Shown here piece after piece: positions 43,201 to 53,700 of a stretch of DNA of 64,000 nt. Location of the stretch: the NCBI GenBank assembly GCA_020055645.1, contig CM034548.1:32724201-32788200 (forward strand), given 5' to 3'. The number at the start of each line of letters is the position of its first letter. Positions within the stretch are counted from its first letter, which is position 1. The DNA is from Tomocerus qinae (lineage: Eukaryota; Arthropoda; Collembola; Entomobryomorpha; Tomoceridae). Both the position numbers and the translations under genes were made by a program. A model generated the notes under the pieces. The model ran no database searches. It was not told the DNA's origin and worked only from the letters and a program-made list of their open reading frames with translations.

Positions 43201-46200
43201 TATATATTTTTTAGGAAATGACTTACCTCCCGTTGTAGACACAAGCAACGTGTCCCAAGGGATTTTAGAAACTCTACTTGAAATGAGTTTTCTAAATTAT
43301 AATACTCTATATACTAAGTCCTGAGAGTGAGATCAATTTATCTTATGCTATTACAGTAGTTATTTATCTACCTAAGTAGATTTCCGGTGAAAATGAGGTA
43401 CCTAAATTGTGCTTATATACTTTACTAGTGAAAGCTGTTAAAAGCAAGAGAGAAAGTTTTTGCTAAAATCTTGAGAGAAATCACACGTTATATAATTACG
43501 AAACTTTTAGTGTAAAACGAAGTATTTATTAAATTTGTGATTGGATTTCATAGGCTCAACAGTTTTATTGATTTCGACGTCAAATGCCAATAAAAATGTG
43601 TAGAGAGGCTTAATTGGAATTCTTTACTGTCAATGTCCCTTTTAACAGTAAACTAAGAAGAAATTGATTATTTTCCTTTTATATCAACTTTTATGTACGC
43701 AGGGCACAGTGAGTTTACTTTCGTAGGCAACTATATTTGCGCTTAAAGTAATGAAAGTTAGCTCTCTCTCTCTCTCTCTCACTTTGTCATCAAGGTTATT
43801 GAATAGCCAATCAGTCTGTTCAGCTTTTGCTACCTGCTTTTGTTTTACATGAAGAAAGGCGATGGTACACCTCTGTAATGTGAACCTTTGTTTGTTGACT
43901 TTCCTGAATACTAACACTACGAAATGATCCCACATTTTCGCAATCCAAGCACTGCTGTTTTTGTGCACTTCTAAGTACTGTGTTCAAACCAGTAATCTAT
44001 CCCTTCAAAGGTATTTGTACTTAGCACAAAGGTAAAAGCAATTAAATTTCCTACAACCATCACTGTTGTCGAATTATTTACACAACCAACACCCTGGCTG
44101 GGCCCTATCACACTTTTCTAGCACATTGCGCTAGAAAATTACTAATTATATCCTAGCACTATTTTACAGCACTTAATAATTTACCCAATTATCTCATCCC
44201 AACACACTTTTCTAGCATACTGTGCTCAGATAGTAAGCAGTATGTGGCAGCTTCGTAGTAGGATACTATGTAATAAAACCGTGCTATATAACTTATTTAA
44301 GTAAATCCTAACAGAGGAAACAATATGTGCTAGAATATAACCAGGGTGCAACCCTTGAAGTAGAAATGTTGAGTTGCCCTGCACTCATTTCCAGAAAGAT
44401 TATACTTCACCGAGTTCACTCTATTGCTTGTCAATTACAGTCTGACTTCTGACAACAACTATGCACTGCTCAAACTCTGGCTTTATATAATCATCTCCTT
44501 TGGCATTTATTGGTCTCTACATTATATTAAGAACAAATATTGTTTGCTGAAGTTGACCTATTTAGCTTGCATACTTAATTACTATGTATAATATATATCT
44601 AACCACCAGCTAAAGCTGAATTTAAATTAAAAGGATCGATCTTTGATACAGAAATTAAAACGAGAAACTGGGTACCATTCGCAGCAACGGGGGGTGGAGG
44701 GTTGAAACTAATTTTCTCACTTTCAGTTTAAAGCAATTTGCTCTCCTCTTTTTTATCTGCCATTATAGCTTACACTGCAGAGAAATTAAAATGATTGTGT
44801 AATTTTATTTTAGTATTAAGAGCCGCATTCTTTATTTCCGGTAGCTACTTTTTAAATAGTATTACTTTCTCTCTCGGCATCCCTTAACATATATATTGCA
44901 TAACAAACAAGGCTTTGATGCATAATAAATAAAGGTTTAAATTGGGTTAGAGTGCAAAAGGGTAATGGAATTATAAACACAACAAACAAGCTTGGACGGC
45001 TTACATGCTGACTTAGCATGACATGATTTTAATTTATGCAGATTTAAATTCGTCAAGTGATGAACTGTACTTCAGAGTTTGTTAAACGTTCACTTAAACA
45101 CTACATATCTGTCTCCAAAAAAATTATCATTTCGCAAATTGTTAGTAAATGGGTTGAAGCGGAGAAAATAGAAAAAAGTTATTCATTCAGCATATCATCA
45201 GCAGCTGCATGAATAGAATAAACTGTTTGAGAAGAGCTCCTCCAGATAATGGTTGCGATAAAATAGGATTATATAGGATATAAGTAAGCTAAGGCTGGAT
45301 AATAATATAGAAGCCACTGGAGACCATAGGAAGCAGCTCGTCTCGCTGATGAAACTCATGAGAATACTTGAAAACACAATGACAACGAGTTTGTCTTCAT
45401 CTAACTAAAAGTACTTAGCTGAAGCGCTCTGACAAAAATATCATATTATATGCAATTAATTTTCTGGTTCTTTTGATGTTGCCAAATTTTCATAGCTTTC
45501 TTTGTGCGGTTATAGTCAAATACATAAGGTAGATGATTAAACACTGATTTTTCGTCTATCACAGCAAGATTGCGACTACCTCAGGAGAGCACTCGAAGTC
45601 ACAATGGATTTTGCAATTTTGCACTGTTTGAGCCAATTCTCCAACAATCCAATTAGGAGTGGAAGGGATGTAGCAAGCATTTAATATTTCGATCCTATCT
45701 GCATAATTAGATTTCGGATAACCAGAAACCGCTCAGATGAAAACCTTTTACACGTGTAAGCACTTTGGACGAAATAAGCAACCTCATACTGATAATTCTC
45801 TAATAATGTACTTCTACTACATCAATTCATACACTGAATTCCGAAATAATTGACGACATAGTAAACCAAAAGGCTCTTAGCACACAAATTGATGTGACTT
45901 TGCCTATTTGCATTTTAACCAAGATTTCCTAGTTGATCTAGATCTTTAGTCTGAGTCTTTATCACTCTAAGCATAACACAATTTAAAATTGATTGAACAT
46001 CCTTATTTACTTTCCCAGCTTTAAAGTAATTATTTTGAAATAGGGTGGGACTAATTGAAGTTACATCACACAAAATTGGCATTCGAATCCAAAAGAGTTT
46101 TCATTTATTTCCTGTAGACTTCCTTCCCTTTTGATTTCTGTCTTATTCAATTATCATATTTGATAACGTCCTCTGTAAAAGCTTTCAAGTCTAGGGTTAA

Positions 46201-49200
46201 TCTAATGTGTTCCATGTTTCCTACAGACGTCACGCTGAGATGAATTAGACGAACGTACTTCGTACTCTCTCTCCCTGGACGGATCTCTCCAGCAAAGTGT
46301 GTCACCATACATTATATTTCATATGATGTGCATGTAAATCTTATATGATCGAAATAAAATCCTATATGTAACCATGATATACACTCTTTCCTGATAAAAA
46401 GTGACAACGGCACAATAAATTCAATTTCCTTATTCTTTCAAGATGCTGTATGGACAATGCATCTCACCACACTCTCACTGCAGTAGGACCTTTTTGACAT
46501 CCAACCACTTCTGACTAGATCTCACCACGCAGCACTTTTTTTCTTTTTATTACTAAAGGACATAGTTTCATCAATTATGTTAACAAATAACGAATGACTT
46601 ATATAAAAATAACGTATTTATTAAGTTTATTAATTTATCTAGTCAATTCTTGTTGTACTTTAGGTGATTAATTCTACTTGCCCTTTTAATATTGATTAAT
46701 TGCCATAAATATTAGTTTGTTTGTTTTTTGTAATTAATGATTAATATATTTATCATCTCGTTTCTACATGCTACACAAGGCCGATGCATAGGTTGCTGGT
46801 GAAACAAGAAAAATTTGTGTTACAGCATAGTAGACGTGTCGTTTGGAGAAAAGATGAGAAGATATAAAGTTTCACTTTGGGAAGTGAAATAGGTGGATCG
46901 GATGAATAAGCCCAAAAGCATAAGGATAGTAGGCATAGTCATATTTCATAAACGCCCTGAAAGTCATTATATTTTGGAGCATGCGGTTACTGCCAGCACT
47001 GAGACATTAATCCCGCTGTCTTGAACTCATCTAAGTTGATTGAGTAGTGTTAGCAAAGGGATTTCTTGATAAATTAAATTATTGCTACGTTACTGAGTAA
47101 TATCTCAACAATAGTGCTAGACGAAATCATATAATCTTACCCTTTTTCTTTGTCACAGTCCCCAGTTTACATTTGCTAACTATTCCTTTTAATACCGCCA
47201 GTGGTGTCTAATTAAGTTTTTTGTCGTTACCATCTTAGACCCAATATTTCGCAAACTCAAAGCATTTTCGGTACAATAATATTTATTTCTTTCTGCATAT
47301 AGGGAAGGTCTTGCACAATAATTGTTCAACTATAGGAAACAATTTATGGATTTTAAAATTGTTGGTATATTAGACACAAAATATAACTATAGTATATACT
47401 ATTATACTTGTATGCACGACTGACAGATACATAAGTAGATCCTCTCATAATCCCATTTAAGCCTTTTCATAAAATAAGTTGAATTTGGCATAAGAATTAT
47501 GAGTTTGTGCTATGAATACGGCAGTGGCATGTTAAGCGAGTGTCACAATATCAATATCATAATACACAGATAATTTTCAATAAACTTTTGAGAGTATTTG
47601 GTAGTTTTGCTAATGTAGCGTTAATGTTGGGTTTCACGGCTTTGTGCCCTCGGGTTGCGTGATACTGTACAATGAACAGCACATTAATTATTAGTAGCAA
47701 TAATAGCTAATAAAATGAGTGTCAGAGAGGATATAACAATGTTCCATTGGCCAACAACTCTGATTAAACCTTTTATTAGATTTTTCGTTTTAATAATATC
47801 AGGATACACAAAACAGAGAAGAGATACGGTGTAAATGAACCATATAGGTTCAAGGGCAAAAGCCATCTGACTGTAATAAAATAATTCCGGCAGACTATCC
47901 ATGGAAAAATGAAAATAATTGCTGGCATGACATAAGAATCTAATTATACTGATTGCGCTATCATCCGTCCGTACAAACTGACTGACCCTCCTATCCATAT
48001 TCACAATCAGTTGCAATTTCTCTGCGTGACTAACCTATCTTTCAAACATGTATCCATCTATCAACTTAGGTATAAACGTTGTATGAAATGGTTATGTACC
48101 TTCACCATTAATATTGCCGCAAGACATAACACAACTAGCACAGAGAGAGATTAGATAATAGATAAAATTGCAATGTATACATTATCGCCATGGGTAATTA
48201 AAAGTTTTATATAGCAACTTTTCGTAGACATTAAACAATTTACTTTTTAATTATATGTAGGACGAATGACTACAGTGCTACTGTTGAAGCAATGATAATA
48301 TACATTTCTTTCATCAGAAAATTAATAGAGATTTAATTTACTGTCGCTTTACTACATTTCTATAGAAGGAATTCTGAGAAGCAATGAAGCAAATAGTTTC
48401 TTTCTACCCAAAAGTACAAAAAATGATATGATAAATTAATAATAATTATTTTGTTTGCCTTTCTTCTACAATCTGAGAACCTTTGACAAATGTCAGACAG
48501 ACATTAAGAATCCCCATTCTACATTCCTCTAATTCCTTCTACACAAATAAGTTCTCTAGATGAAATTACAAGAATGCAAAACTTTTATATACGAGTACAA
48601 AACTAATCATTCTGGCCTTGAAACTCCTATCATTCACATAACTGTGTAGCATATTGACTAAATTCCATTCCCAAGTTACAAAAAGCCATTTGCTACAAGT
48701 ACTGGTCCAATAGAAAATAATTTATCTAATGAACTCCTTGAAATGTTTTCCTGTACTGCAACTATAAACTGCTTGATGGAATGCATACTAAAATAGTAAG
48801 TTTATGTTTGACAATGATTAAAGATTTCTACAGTGTCAAGAATATCTTCTGGAAAAACTTCTTGCACGGAATTACAATTAAGCAATGAAAAATGGGGTAG
48901 TAATAACATTAAATTTAGGAAGAAGTGGTTTAATTAAGTGAAATCAAAGAATTACTACTAGATATCAAGATGAATAGTAGATAACGAAAAGACGGATATA
49001 AAACTAAGTGGGGCAAGTATATCGATGTGGAGATTTTTGTGCAACTTCTGGTTGTGCTATTTATGTTTCCTGAAAGCATGAAATATCGATAAAAGAAGGA
49101 GTGATGTGCGATGACTGGATATTTTTATGAGTATGTTAGTAATAAAAGAGTACGATAAAATTAGGAAAAAACGAGAAATAAGGTAAACTAAGATGAGTTT

Positions 49201-49471
49201 GGAGATTATGAAAGGAGTAGTCTTGCTAAATGTAGCAAATAGTGGGAGTAAAAGGTACAAGTTTTTTGTTTGTCGAGTATAACGTGAGTAGAAGGGTATA
49301 TATGGGTAGTAGTGGAGTATATCGGAAGTCTCCATTGAGAACGGGACAAACAAGATGTTCATTCACTCATTTCTACTCATTAAACTTTGGCCATAACGGA
49401 GAAGATAAAAAGAAAGTAAAATTGTGTGAGTACAAAGTTGAAAGTACCTTAGGGGTTTTGATGCTCTCCAT
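16053..49471 (-). CDS. MTMR6: Myotubularin-related phosphoinositide 3-phosphatase (MTMR6/7/8 type) with C-terminal FYVE domain
   Basis: This endosomal lipid phosphatase removes the D3 phosphate from PtdIns3P and PtdIns(3,5)P2. Twelve coding exons join in phase into 702 residues: 49448-49471, 27465-27581, 26685-26847, 24904-25061, 24105-24230, 22276-22543, 20661-20769, 19273-19647, 18029-18157, 16611-16854, 16288-16530 and 16053-16205. Residues 1 to about 101 form the PH-GRAM domain (MESIKTPK, VENVGLLERF). The phosphatase domain spans about 103-490. Its CX5R loop is HCSDGWDRT, with nucleophile Cys334 and Arg340, so it is predicted active. A heptad-rich stretch at about 514-541 is likely the coiled coil used for MTMR9-type pairing. 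A FYVE zinc finger occupies 640-690. Human MTMR6 is 621 residues and lacks a clear FYVE. The start has an in-frame TGA upstream at 49510-49508. Confidence 0.96.
16288..16530 (-). CDS. MTMR6: MTMR6 exon 11 (linker and start of FYVE)
   Basis: Residues 572-652: an acidic linker followed by WKSVRAARECPCATPLDF. It supplies the first zinc-ligand pair, Cys640 and Cys642. Phase 0 at both ends, acceptor GTATTAG, donor GTAATG. It is separated from exons 10 and 12 by 80- and 82-bp introns. Confidence 0.93.
16611..16854 (-). CDS. MTMR6: MTMR6 exon 10 (end of phosphatase domain, coiled coil)
   Basis: Completes Lys490 and encodes 491-571. FWREMYCRW and HPRES close the phosphatase domain. A charged heptad-like helix with LLQKRIKILEEKL follows, then a Ser/Thr/Asn linker. 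The acceptor is TTTTCAG and the donor GTAAAC. Confidence 0.94.
17070..17370 (-). pseudogene. Possible remnant resembling a GDSL/SGNH-type hydrolase
   Basis: Conceptual minus-strand translations, in more than one frame, include KIIVIFGDGKF, like the GDS block, and YDLLIIALGGVNNI, like the G-x-N-D block of SGNH hydrolases. The blocks are too close together for an intact domain and the catalytic Ser is not evident. Such domains occur in host esterases and in ORF1 of some LINEs. The resemblance is short and could be chance. Confidence 0.2.
17631..17889 (+). pseudogene. Unidentified coding-like stretch
   Basis: Two adjoining open stretches on the plus strand, in different frames, translate to coding-like peptide. 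One contains KPNGKILVEISKNFVFENN, and the other GLREIYLSGESFIHHKYR followed by GVTVKENPSGWQGSM and a stop. I recognise no family. It may be the tail of a decayed gene or element inside the MTMR6 intron. Confidence 0.25.
18029..18157 (-). CDS. MTMR6: MTMR6 exon 9
   Basis: Completes Arg447 and encodes 448-489. It shows EEKTYSLWGYI and NEYLNPLYKP, ending QTF plus two bases of Lys490. The acceptor is ATTTAG and the donor GTAAGT. Confidence 0.95.
18158..19272 (-). other. MTMR6 intron 8
   Basis: 1,115 bp. A few short open frames on both strands (for example 18790-18987 plus, 65 codons) have no recognisable content. Confidence 0.85.
19273..19647 (-). CDS. MTMR6: MTMR6 exon 8 (catalytic CX5R loop)
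   Basis: Completes Lys322 and encodes 323-446. It contains VLVHCSDGWDRTAQV with Cys334 and Arg340, SFGHKF, SPVFTQWLECVWQL and SCQFGTFVGNCQKDR. It ends with two bases of Arg447 at donor GTTAGC. Confidence 0.98.
19648..20660 (-). other. MTMR6 intron 7
   Basis: 1,013 bp, AT-rich. It contains the 17-bp inverted repeat listed at 20275-20383 and nothing else recognisable. Confidence 0.85.
20275..20383. repeat. Perfect 17-bp inverted repeat pair
   Basis: ACTTTACCTTGACTGTT at 20275-20291 is exactly the reverse complement of 20367-20383, with 75 bp between that includes a CACACACAATTGTGTG palindrome. It could be a very small MITE or an RNA hairpin within the MTMR6 intron. Confidence 0.5.
20661..20769 (-). 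CDS. MTMR6: MTMR6 exon 7
   Basis: Completes Thr286 and encodes 287-321, including LESSGWLRHIKSIMDAAL, plus two bases of Lys322. The acceptor is TTTCAG and the donor GTAAGT. The longer plus-strand frames here are antisense shadows. Confidence 0.96.
20770..22275 (-). other. MTMR6 intron 6
   Basis: 1,506 bp of AT-rich DNA. I see no recognisable feature. Confidence 0.85.
22276..22543 (-). CDS. MTMR6: MTMR6 exon 6
   Basis: Residues 197-285 plus one base of Thr286. It shows CRCSQPLSGFSARCVEDE, DTRPKINAMANRAAGKGYE and IDNIHVMRSSLQRLLE. The acceptor is TTTCAG and the donor GTAAGT. Confidence 0.97.
22544..24104 (-). other. MTMR6 intron 5
   Basis: 1,561 bp of AT-rich DNA. I see no recognisable feature. 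Confidence 0.85.
24105..24230 (-). CDS. MTMR6: MTMR6 exon 5
   Basis: Residues 155-196, LCDTYPRYLYVP to LPVMTYLHTTK, with the GSSRFRSRGRLPV block. Phase 0 at both ends, donor GTAAGT. Confidence 0.95.
24231..24903 (-). other. MTMR6 intron 4
   Basis: 673 bp. Nothing recognisable. Confidence 0.85.
24904..25061 (-). CDS. MTMR6: MTMR6 exon 4
   Basis: Completes Ala102 and encodes 103-154. It shows LYSFRYN, GWSLFDLKAEFERMGVPN and NKDYE, typical of the domain entry. The donor is GTGAGT. Confidence 0.95.
25062..26684 (-). other. MTMR6 intron 3
   Basis: 1,623 bp. It contains only short open frames without domain content. Confidence 0.85.
26685..26847 (-). CDS. MTMR6: MTMR6 exon 3 (PH-GRAM)
   Basis: Residues 48-101 plus one base of Ala102. 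It contains ILHSHISSVTKLPL and the FVIPKEREAHDLF helix. The acceptor is TTTTCAG and the donor GTTAGT. Confidence 0.95.
26848..27464 (-). other. MTMR6 intron 2
   Basis: 617 bp. Nothing recognisable. Confidence 0.85.
27465..27581 (-). CDS. MTMR6: MTMR6 exon 2 (PH-GRAM)
   Basis: Residues 9-47, VENVGLLERF to NKRETW, including LYLTATHLIYVD. The acceptor is CTTTTAG and the donor GTACGT, phase 0 at both ends. Confidence 0.95.
28987..29000. repeat. (GA)n microsatellite
   Basis: A short GA run that opens a wider GA-rich zone (about 28980-29600). Confidence 0.7.
30174..30199. repeat. (TAC)n-type microsatellite
   Basis: Tandem TAC/TAT units, partly interrupted. Confidence 0.7.
32605..32638. repeat. 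Small perfect hairpin
   Basis: TATATAGCAAG pairs perfectly with CTTGCTATATA across a 12-nt loop. It is too short for a typical microRNA precursor. Confidence 0.45.
36173..36190. repeat. 18-bp perfect palindrome
   Basis: AGTAGCCAATTGGCTACT is its own reverse complement. It contains CCAAT and ATTGG, a possible CCAAT-box pair. Function unknown. Confidence 0.5.
43762..43780. repeat. (CT)n microsatellite
   Basis: An uninterrupted run of about nine CT units. Confidence 0.85.
44090..44348. mobile_element. MITE-like element with CACCCTGG terminal inverted repeats
   Basis: The ends read CACCCTGGCT on the left and, as reverse complement, CACCCTGGTT on the right. Subterminal copies of TCTAGCACAT lie just inside in inverted orientation, and TTTTCTAGCA is repeated internally near 44207. 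The 259-bp unit has no coding capacity. Flanks ACAACCAA and CAACCCTT are partly alike and could be a worn target duplication. The structure fits a non-autonomous DNA transposon, possibly hAT-like, but the family is unproven. Confidence 0.55.
47684..48016 (-). other. Unassigned hydrophobic open frame in MTMR6 intron 1
   Basis: 110 codons with two hydrophobic stretches, WFIYTVSLLCFV and NIVISSLTLILLAIIA, that could span a membrane. I recognise no family and see no supporting exon structure. AT-rich DNA easily gives such frames by chance. Confidence 0.12.
49448..49471 (-). CDS. MTMR6: MTMR6 coding exon 1 (24 nt, MESIKTPK)
   Basis: Reads GGCCATGG at the start, encodes MESIKTPK and ends in phase 0 at donor GTACTT. 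This matches the start of family members (M-E-x-I/V-K/R-T-x-K followed by VE) and the phase-0 acceptor of exon 2. An in-frame TGA sits 12 codons upstream. Being so short, the identification rests on fit to the family, phase and start context. Confidence 0.8.
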
Positions 49472-52400
49472 GGCCAAGAAAATAAGTCGTATTGAAGATT
49501 CCCGCTCTCAGCTGGACACATTCGGAGTATTGGAAACTCGCACAGAATGTACCACTAATAAAAACACTCACTTTGTGTGTGTGTGTGTGTGTGTGTGGAG
49601 GATGAAAAAGTATTTAGAATGAGAGTGGCCACCGAATTCTCCAAGTGGAATGAACTCTCCTCCGAAAAATTCTTAATAATAAACTTGGCACTGCATTTGC
49701 CGATGCATTCTAGTGTGTGTAATATACAATTAAATTGTCTTGTTCTTGCTGGGATTGATTCCTGGGCTTTATTACGTGACGGACGGACGTTGTTCTTATC
49801 TTCTCATCCTATACATAAAATAATAATAATTTATATTATGTAGAGAGTAGAGAGAGCTTTCCTCGTATGCAGTGCGGAGAGTACTGAGTGAGTAGTCAGG
49901 GCAAATCACACACATAGACAAAAAACACAAACTAACAAGTGAAGCCAAACAGTTCTCAGCTGCTCTGTCTGTTTTGTTAGGACGAGAGTCTTACTTAATT
50001 TTAAGCTCCTCTGTTATACTATGACTTCTCTATACATAAGCCTCTATCGTCGTAGGGTCATAATAACAATATTATTCACTAACAGTGCTAGTAGGGATGT
50101 ACATGGTACTATAATAATATACGGACTGAATAACTAAGTCGAGAACACCCTCATCAATCAACCAACCAACCCAAGTAACCAACTCGTCTCGCTTATGTTG
50201 CAGTTATGCTGCTATGCTATAACGACTCTCTTAAATGTTATTATGTAGGTACCCATTTAGATAGGTAGCTCCAGTAGTAAGTAACTAGTGCAGTAGTATA
50301 TGTGTGTGTGCACTGTGTACAAAATGAACATACCACATGCATGCATGCATCTACTACATTATTACATTGCCTACGCCTTACGTACACACGTCCTGGGATA
50401 TTACACGAATTAAATATGATAGGTAGATCCCTCTATGCACTTTACATTCACCAAAGTCACTAACTACATCCTACTACTACTACTATCTCGATTTTGGGTA
50501 TATTTACCTACATTATTATAATGTCTATGATAATGTCGACTAAATGTCCCATGTCATGTCAGTTATTTACATTCAAACTCACATTCTCACCGCACATTTA
50601 CGAATTCTCATGTCAAATGCAACCAAATTTCAATGCAAATAGCACTGCTTACTTTTACCTCCCAATTCTACCGAGAAATGGGATCTTTTGCCCAGATTAT
50701 CTTGATATGCCCTTTACCATACAAATGTAAATTCCTCTACGTGGAAACTCGCTTTCCCCAACTAACCCTGTTATATTTACTTAAGCAAATTCATGCTTAC
50801 TAATCGCAAAATTGTACCCCTAGCTCTAATCACAAACAAACATACAAAGTTATATACTATTACGTTAACATATACTATGTTAAAGTAATTGGGGAGACTG
50901 CTACTTGGGTAACATACAAATTAATGCTTCTCTCTATGCTTTTATGTTCATTTGCATTTATTTTCCATATACTATTATCGTATACATTTCATTCTCTGTC
51001 GTGATACAATATTATGCTAAAATTCAGATATTTTCATAGTGCTAAAAATACACAGACACGTCTAATTTATTTAGCCTAAAACGATGTGTGCACTATTTTG
51101 ACATATTTGCCTTGCAGTGTCACTCAACTGAAATGTAAAATAATATGCTGCAGAGTGTGCTTCTACCTCACAATATTCTCAATTACTGCGGCATGCACAC
51201 ATACGAAGGACTGCATGAGATTTGTTAACATGATATGGCAGTAATTATTGTTTAGAATCGAAATTCAATGATTTCAGAAATGATATTTGTATAATTATGG
51301 GAGATAAAAGGCATGTCTCTAAATGATGCTAAAATATTATAGAATACTACAAGGAACTCTATGCACTACTTTTCATGATAAGTTTATTATGGAGATAATT
51401 TGGTTAGTTATACTAGGACTAGGACTAGTACTATGTAATAAGCTACCAAGAGTGAAATTGGTAACAATTTGGGAAGGGAATCTAATTCCTAGTAACGCAA
51501 AGGGAAACCTCGAAGGAGATAATTGTATAAATTGGTAAGTGAGAGAGGAACGATAATATTGTTGTTAGAATTCTGGATATAAAGTAGTACAATAGTTTGT
51601 ACGAATGAAATCTAATAGAGTCGAAATGGTACTCAAGGTACGAGTACTTGTGTATGAGACATGAAAAGTATATTATTGTAGCTATGTCCACATAATAATA
51701 ATCTGTGTTCTGTCCTCCAGGCTATGTACTGAGCATATAGTCTGGAGTCAGAGAGTATGTTTGAGAAACAAGTGGCACATACTATTATTAACTGTATAAA
51801 AGTGTATTTAATAGGAAGTGCAATTGAAACGAAAAAAGAATTTAAATAGGCCTTGTGTTTTTTGTGAAATGTACTTAACCCTGTTTAGCTGGCTTACTTG
51901 GGCTGTCTCGTTTTATTTAGTTGTAGGCCGTAGTATTTATCTCTATCAGTCAATAACGTTTTAGTAGATAGAAAAGGTTGGCTGCAGTAGTGGTTTGGTT
52001 TGTTTTGCAGTATCGGGTAGTAGAAAGTCGTTTTTTGTAAAGTAAATTGAAGCTGAAGGAAGGGAGAGAGAGAGTCGCAGTCGCAACCGAACGAACTCTG
52101 TCAAACAAAACGGAGAGAGAGCAAGAGAGTACCACAATTACCACTGGCACTACTAGGAGCACGAGTTTTACTTTATTTTCGACTACTCTTCTTCTCCACT
52201 ACAACAGGAAGGTTAACTTACTCATTGGATTGGAATTCTGGAGGCTAGAGGAAAGTAAACGAAACCAAGCCAAGCCAACTACTAAACCTAACCAAACGAA
52301 CCAAGTGAGCCGGGAGAGTGAGAGAGAAAGACGAAGAATTGTAGTCGGAGAGTACTGCAAGTAAAGTAGTAGTAAGTAACTATGCCCACGGAGATACTAG

Positions 52401-53700
52401 CGAGTCAGAGCAGACGATGCATTAGACCAAGACGAACCGAAATCGGAGAGTTCTTTCCATGCATCCATTCATAGCTACATATACCTACTTCCTCCTACTC
52501 CACTACTTACTACTACTCTGTCTCTACACTTTCTGTGCTACTTTACTTATGCGTGTATAACTTGTGAGAGTTCTGTCTCCCACCCTTTCCTCTCCTGTCT
52601 TTGATTCATTCCACACTGCTCCACACTTTCTTTTTCCAAATCAACAGCCACTTTCTACTTTTCCACACACATCTCCAACAATGAGATACAATAATCATAC
52701 CCATATGTAAAATTAGACACAATTCCCCAACATTTTTTAGAGTGTAGCTATCCTATGATTGTCTTGGTATACTTCTAAATTCAGTTGAATGTTGGCGTGT
52801 GCATGTCACGGATTGAGTGATATAAGTAGTAATGAGAATAATGAATGCACAGTTGGAGAAAAACGCCTACACAACGAACTTGTGGAATGTACTATAGTAG
52901 AATAGATATTGTATGTAGTTAGTACACTTGGTGTGTGTGCTCGGATGAAATAAAAATGTATTAGGGAGAGAGACAAAGAGCGAGTGGTGGTGGCACAAGA
53001 TAGAATAGTGAAATGCCAAGTCAGTGACAACGACAAGTAGAGGAGGAACTGGAATTGGTAGGCAGAGGAGGAGGAAGACTCAGCTCAAGTGAGTCGCTAC
53101 TGCTACATAGTATAACTAGTTTCACTTTGCTACAAAGAAATGGCACACGCAGAACGGCACATACATAAATGGCAACGCAAAGGGGCTTAAGTTAATGCAG
53201 CCCTGTGAGTGTGACTGCTGGCATTTTTCCGTATTTTTACTCTGACACGATGTATTATTTTGTATTAGGACGTGGCTCGTCAGAGAAATACTCAAATGGT
53301 CGACTCTAATCTAAAGACAAAGTAAAAGTACGTTTCTCTTTCTCCGACTAGCTCCCTTCACTCGGCTTACCTCTGTTTTCTCTCTCCAAGTCCTCCACAC
53401 ACACAACAGCCACAGAAAGTAATAATAGGCTTCTCCTTTCCACTCTGTCCTGACTTTCTCCCTGTGTAATCACATAGCCAAGTCTCCTCCGTTCCTACAG
53501 ATCCTACTCCAGTTACCAAAACCCTAAAATATCTACAACATCACTACATTCTCCACACTCACTTTCGACGCATCGCTAACCAGACACACGTTCTCCTCAC
53601 ACCACATTATATTTATCGTTAGCATTACACCTTCTATTTTATTATCTCCGAATAACCCACTCCTCTGTTACACTTCTCCATACAAACTCTAAAATGGGAT
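49472..53700 (-). promoter_or_regulatory. MTMR6 upstream region, GA/CT- and CTAC-rich
   Basis: DNA immediately upstream of the MTMR6 ATG is unusually rich in GAGAG, CTCTC and CTACTAC tracts, with an ATGCATGCATGC run near 50336-50350 and a purine-rich stretch at about 52040-52370. Such composition is common around arthropod promoters and 5' UTRs that bind GAGA-type factors. No TATA box or initiator can be fixed by eye, and the transcription start is unknown. Open frames here are low-complexity. Confidence 0.3.
49574..49597. repeat. (GT)n microsatellite
   Basis: Twelve TG units about 100 bp upstream of the MTMR6 start codon. Confidence 0.85.

Larger units (their letters stand above)
27582..49447 (-). 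other. MTMR6 intron 1 (21.9 kb)
   Basis: This intron makes up about a third of the window and about two thirds of the gene. It lies between the phase-0 donor of the 24-nt first coding exon and the exon 2 acceptor. I find no nested gene I can support; open frames are short, often mirrored on both strands, and domain-free. It holds a GA-rich zone near 29 kb, microsatellites, small palindromes and the CACCCTGG element at 44.1-44.3 kb. Introns of this size often hold enhancers, but none can be identified by eye. Confidence 0.75.

Noticed and set aside
49242-49622. 126-codon plus-strand frame across the MTMR6 start
   Set aside because: Antisense to MTMR6 exon 1 and running into a GT microsatellite.
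52047-52364. 105-codon plus frame rich in Glu, Arg, Thr and Ser
   Set aside because: A product of purine-rich low-complexity DNA, not a protein family.
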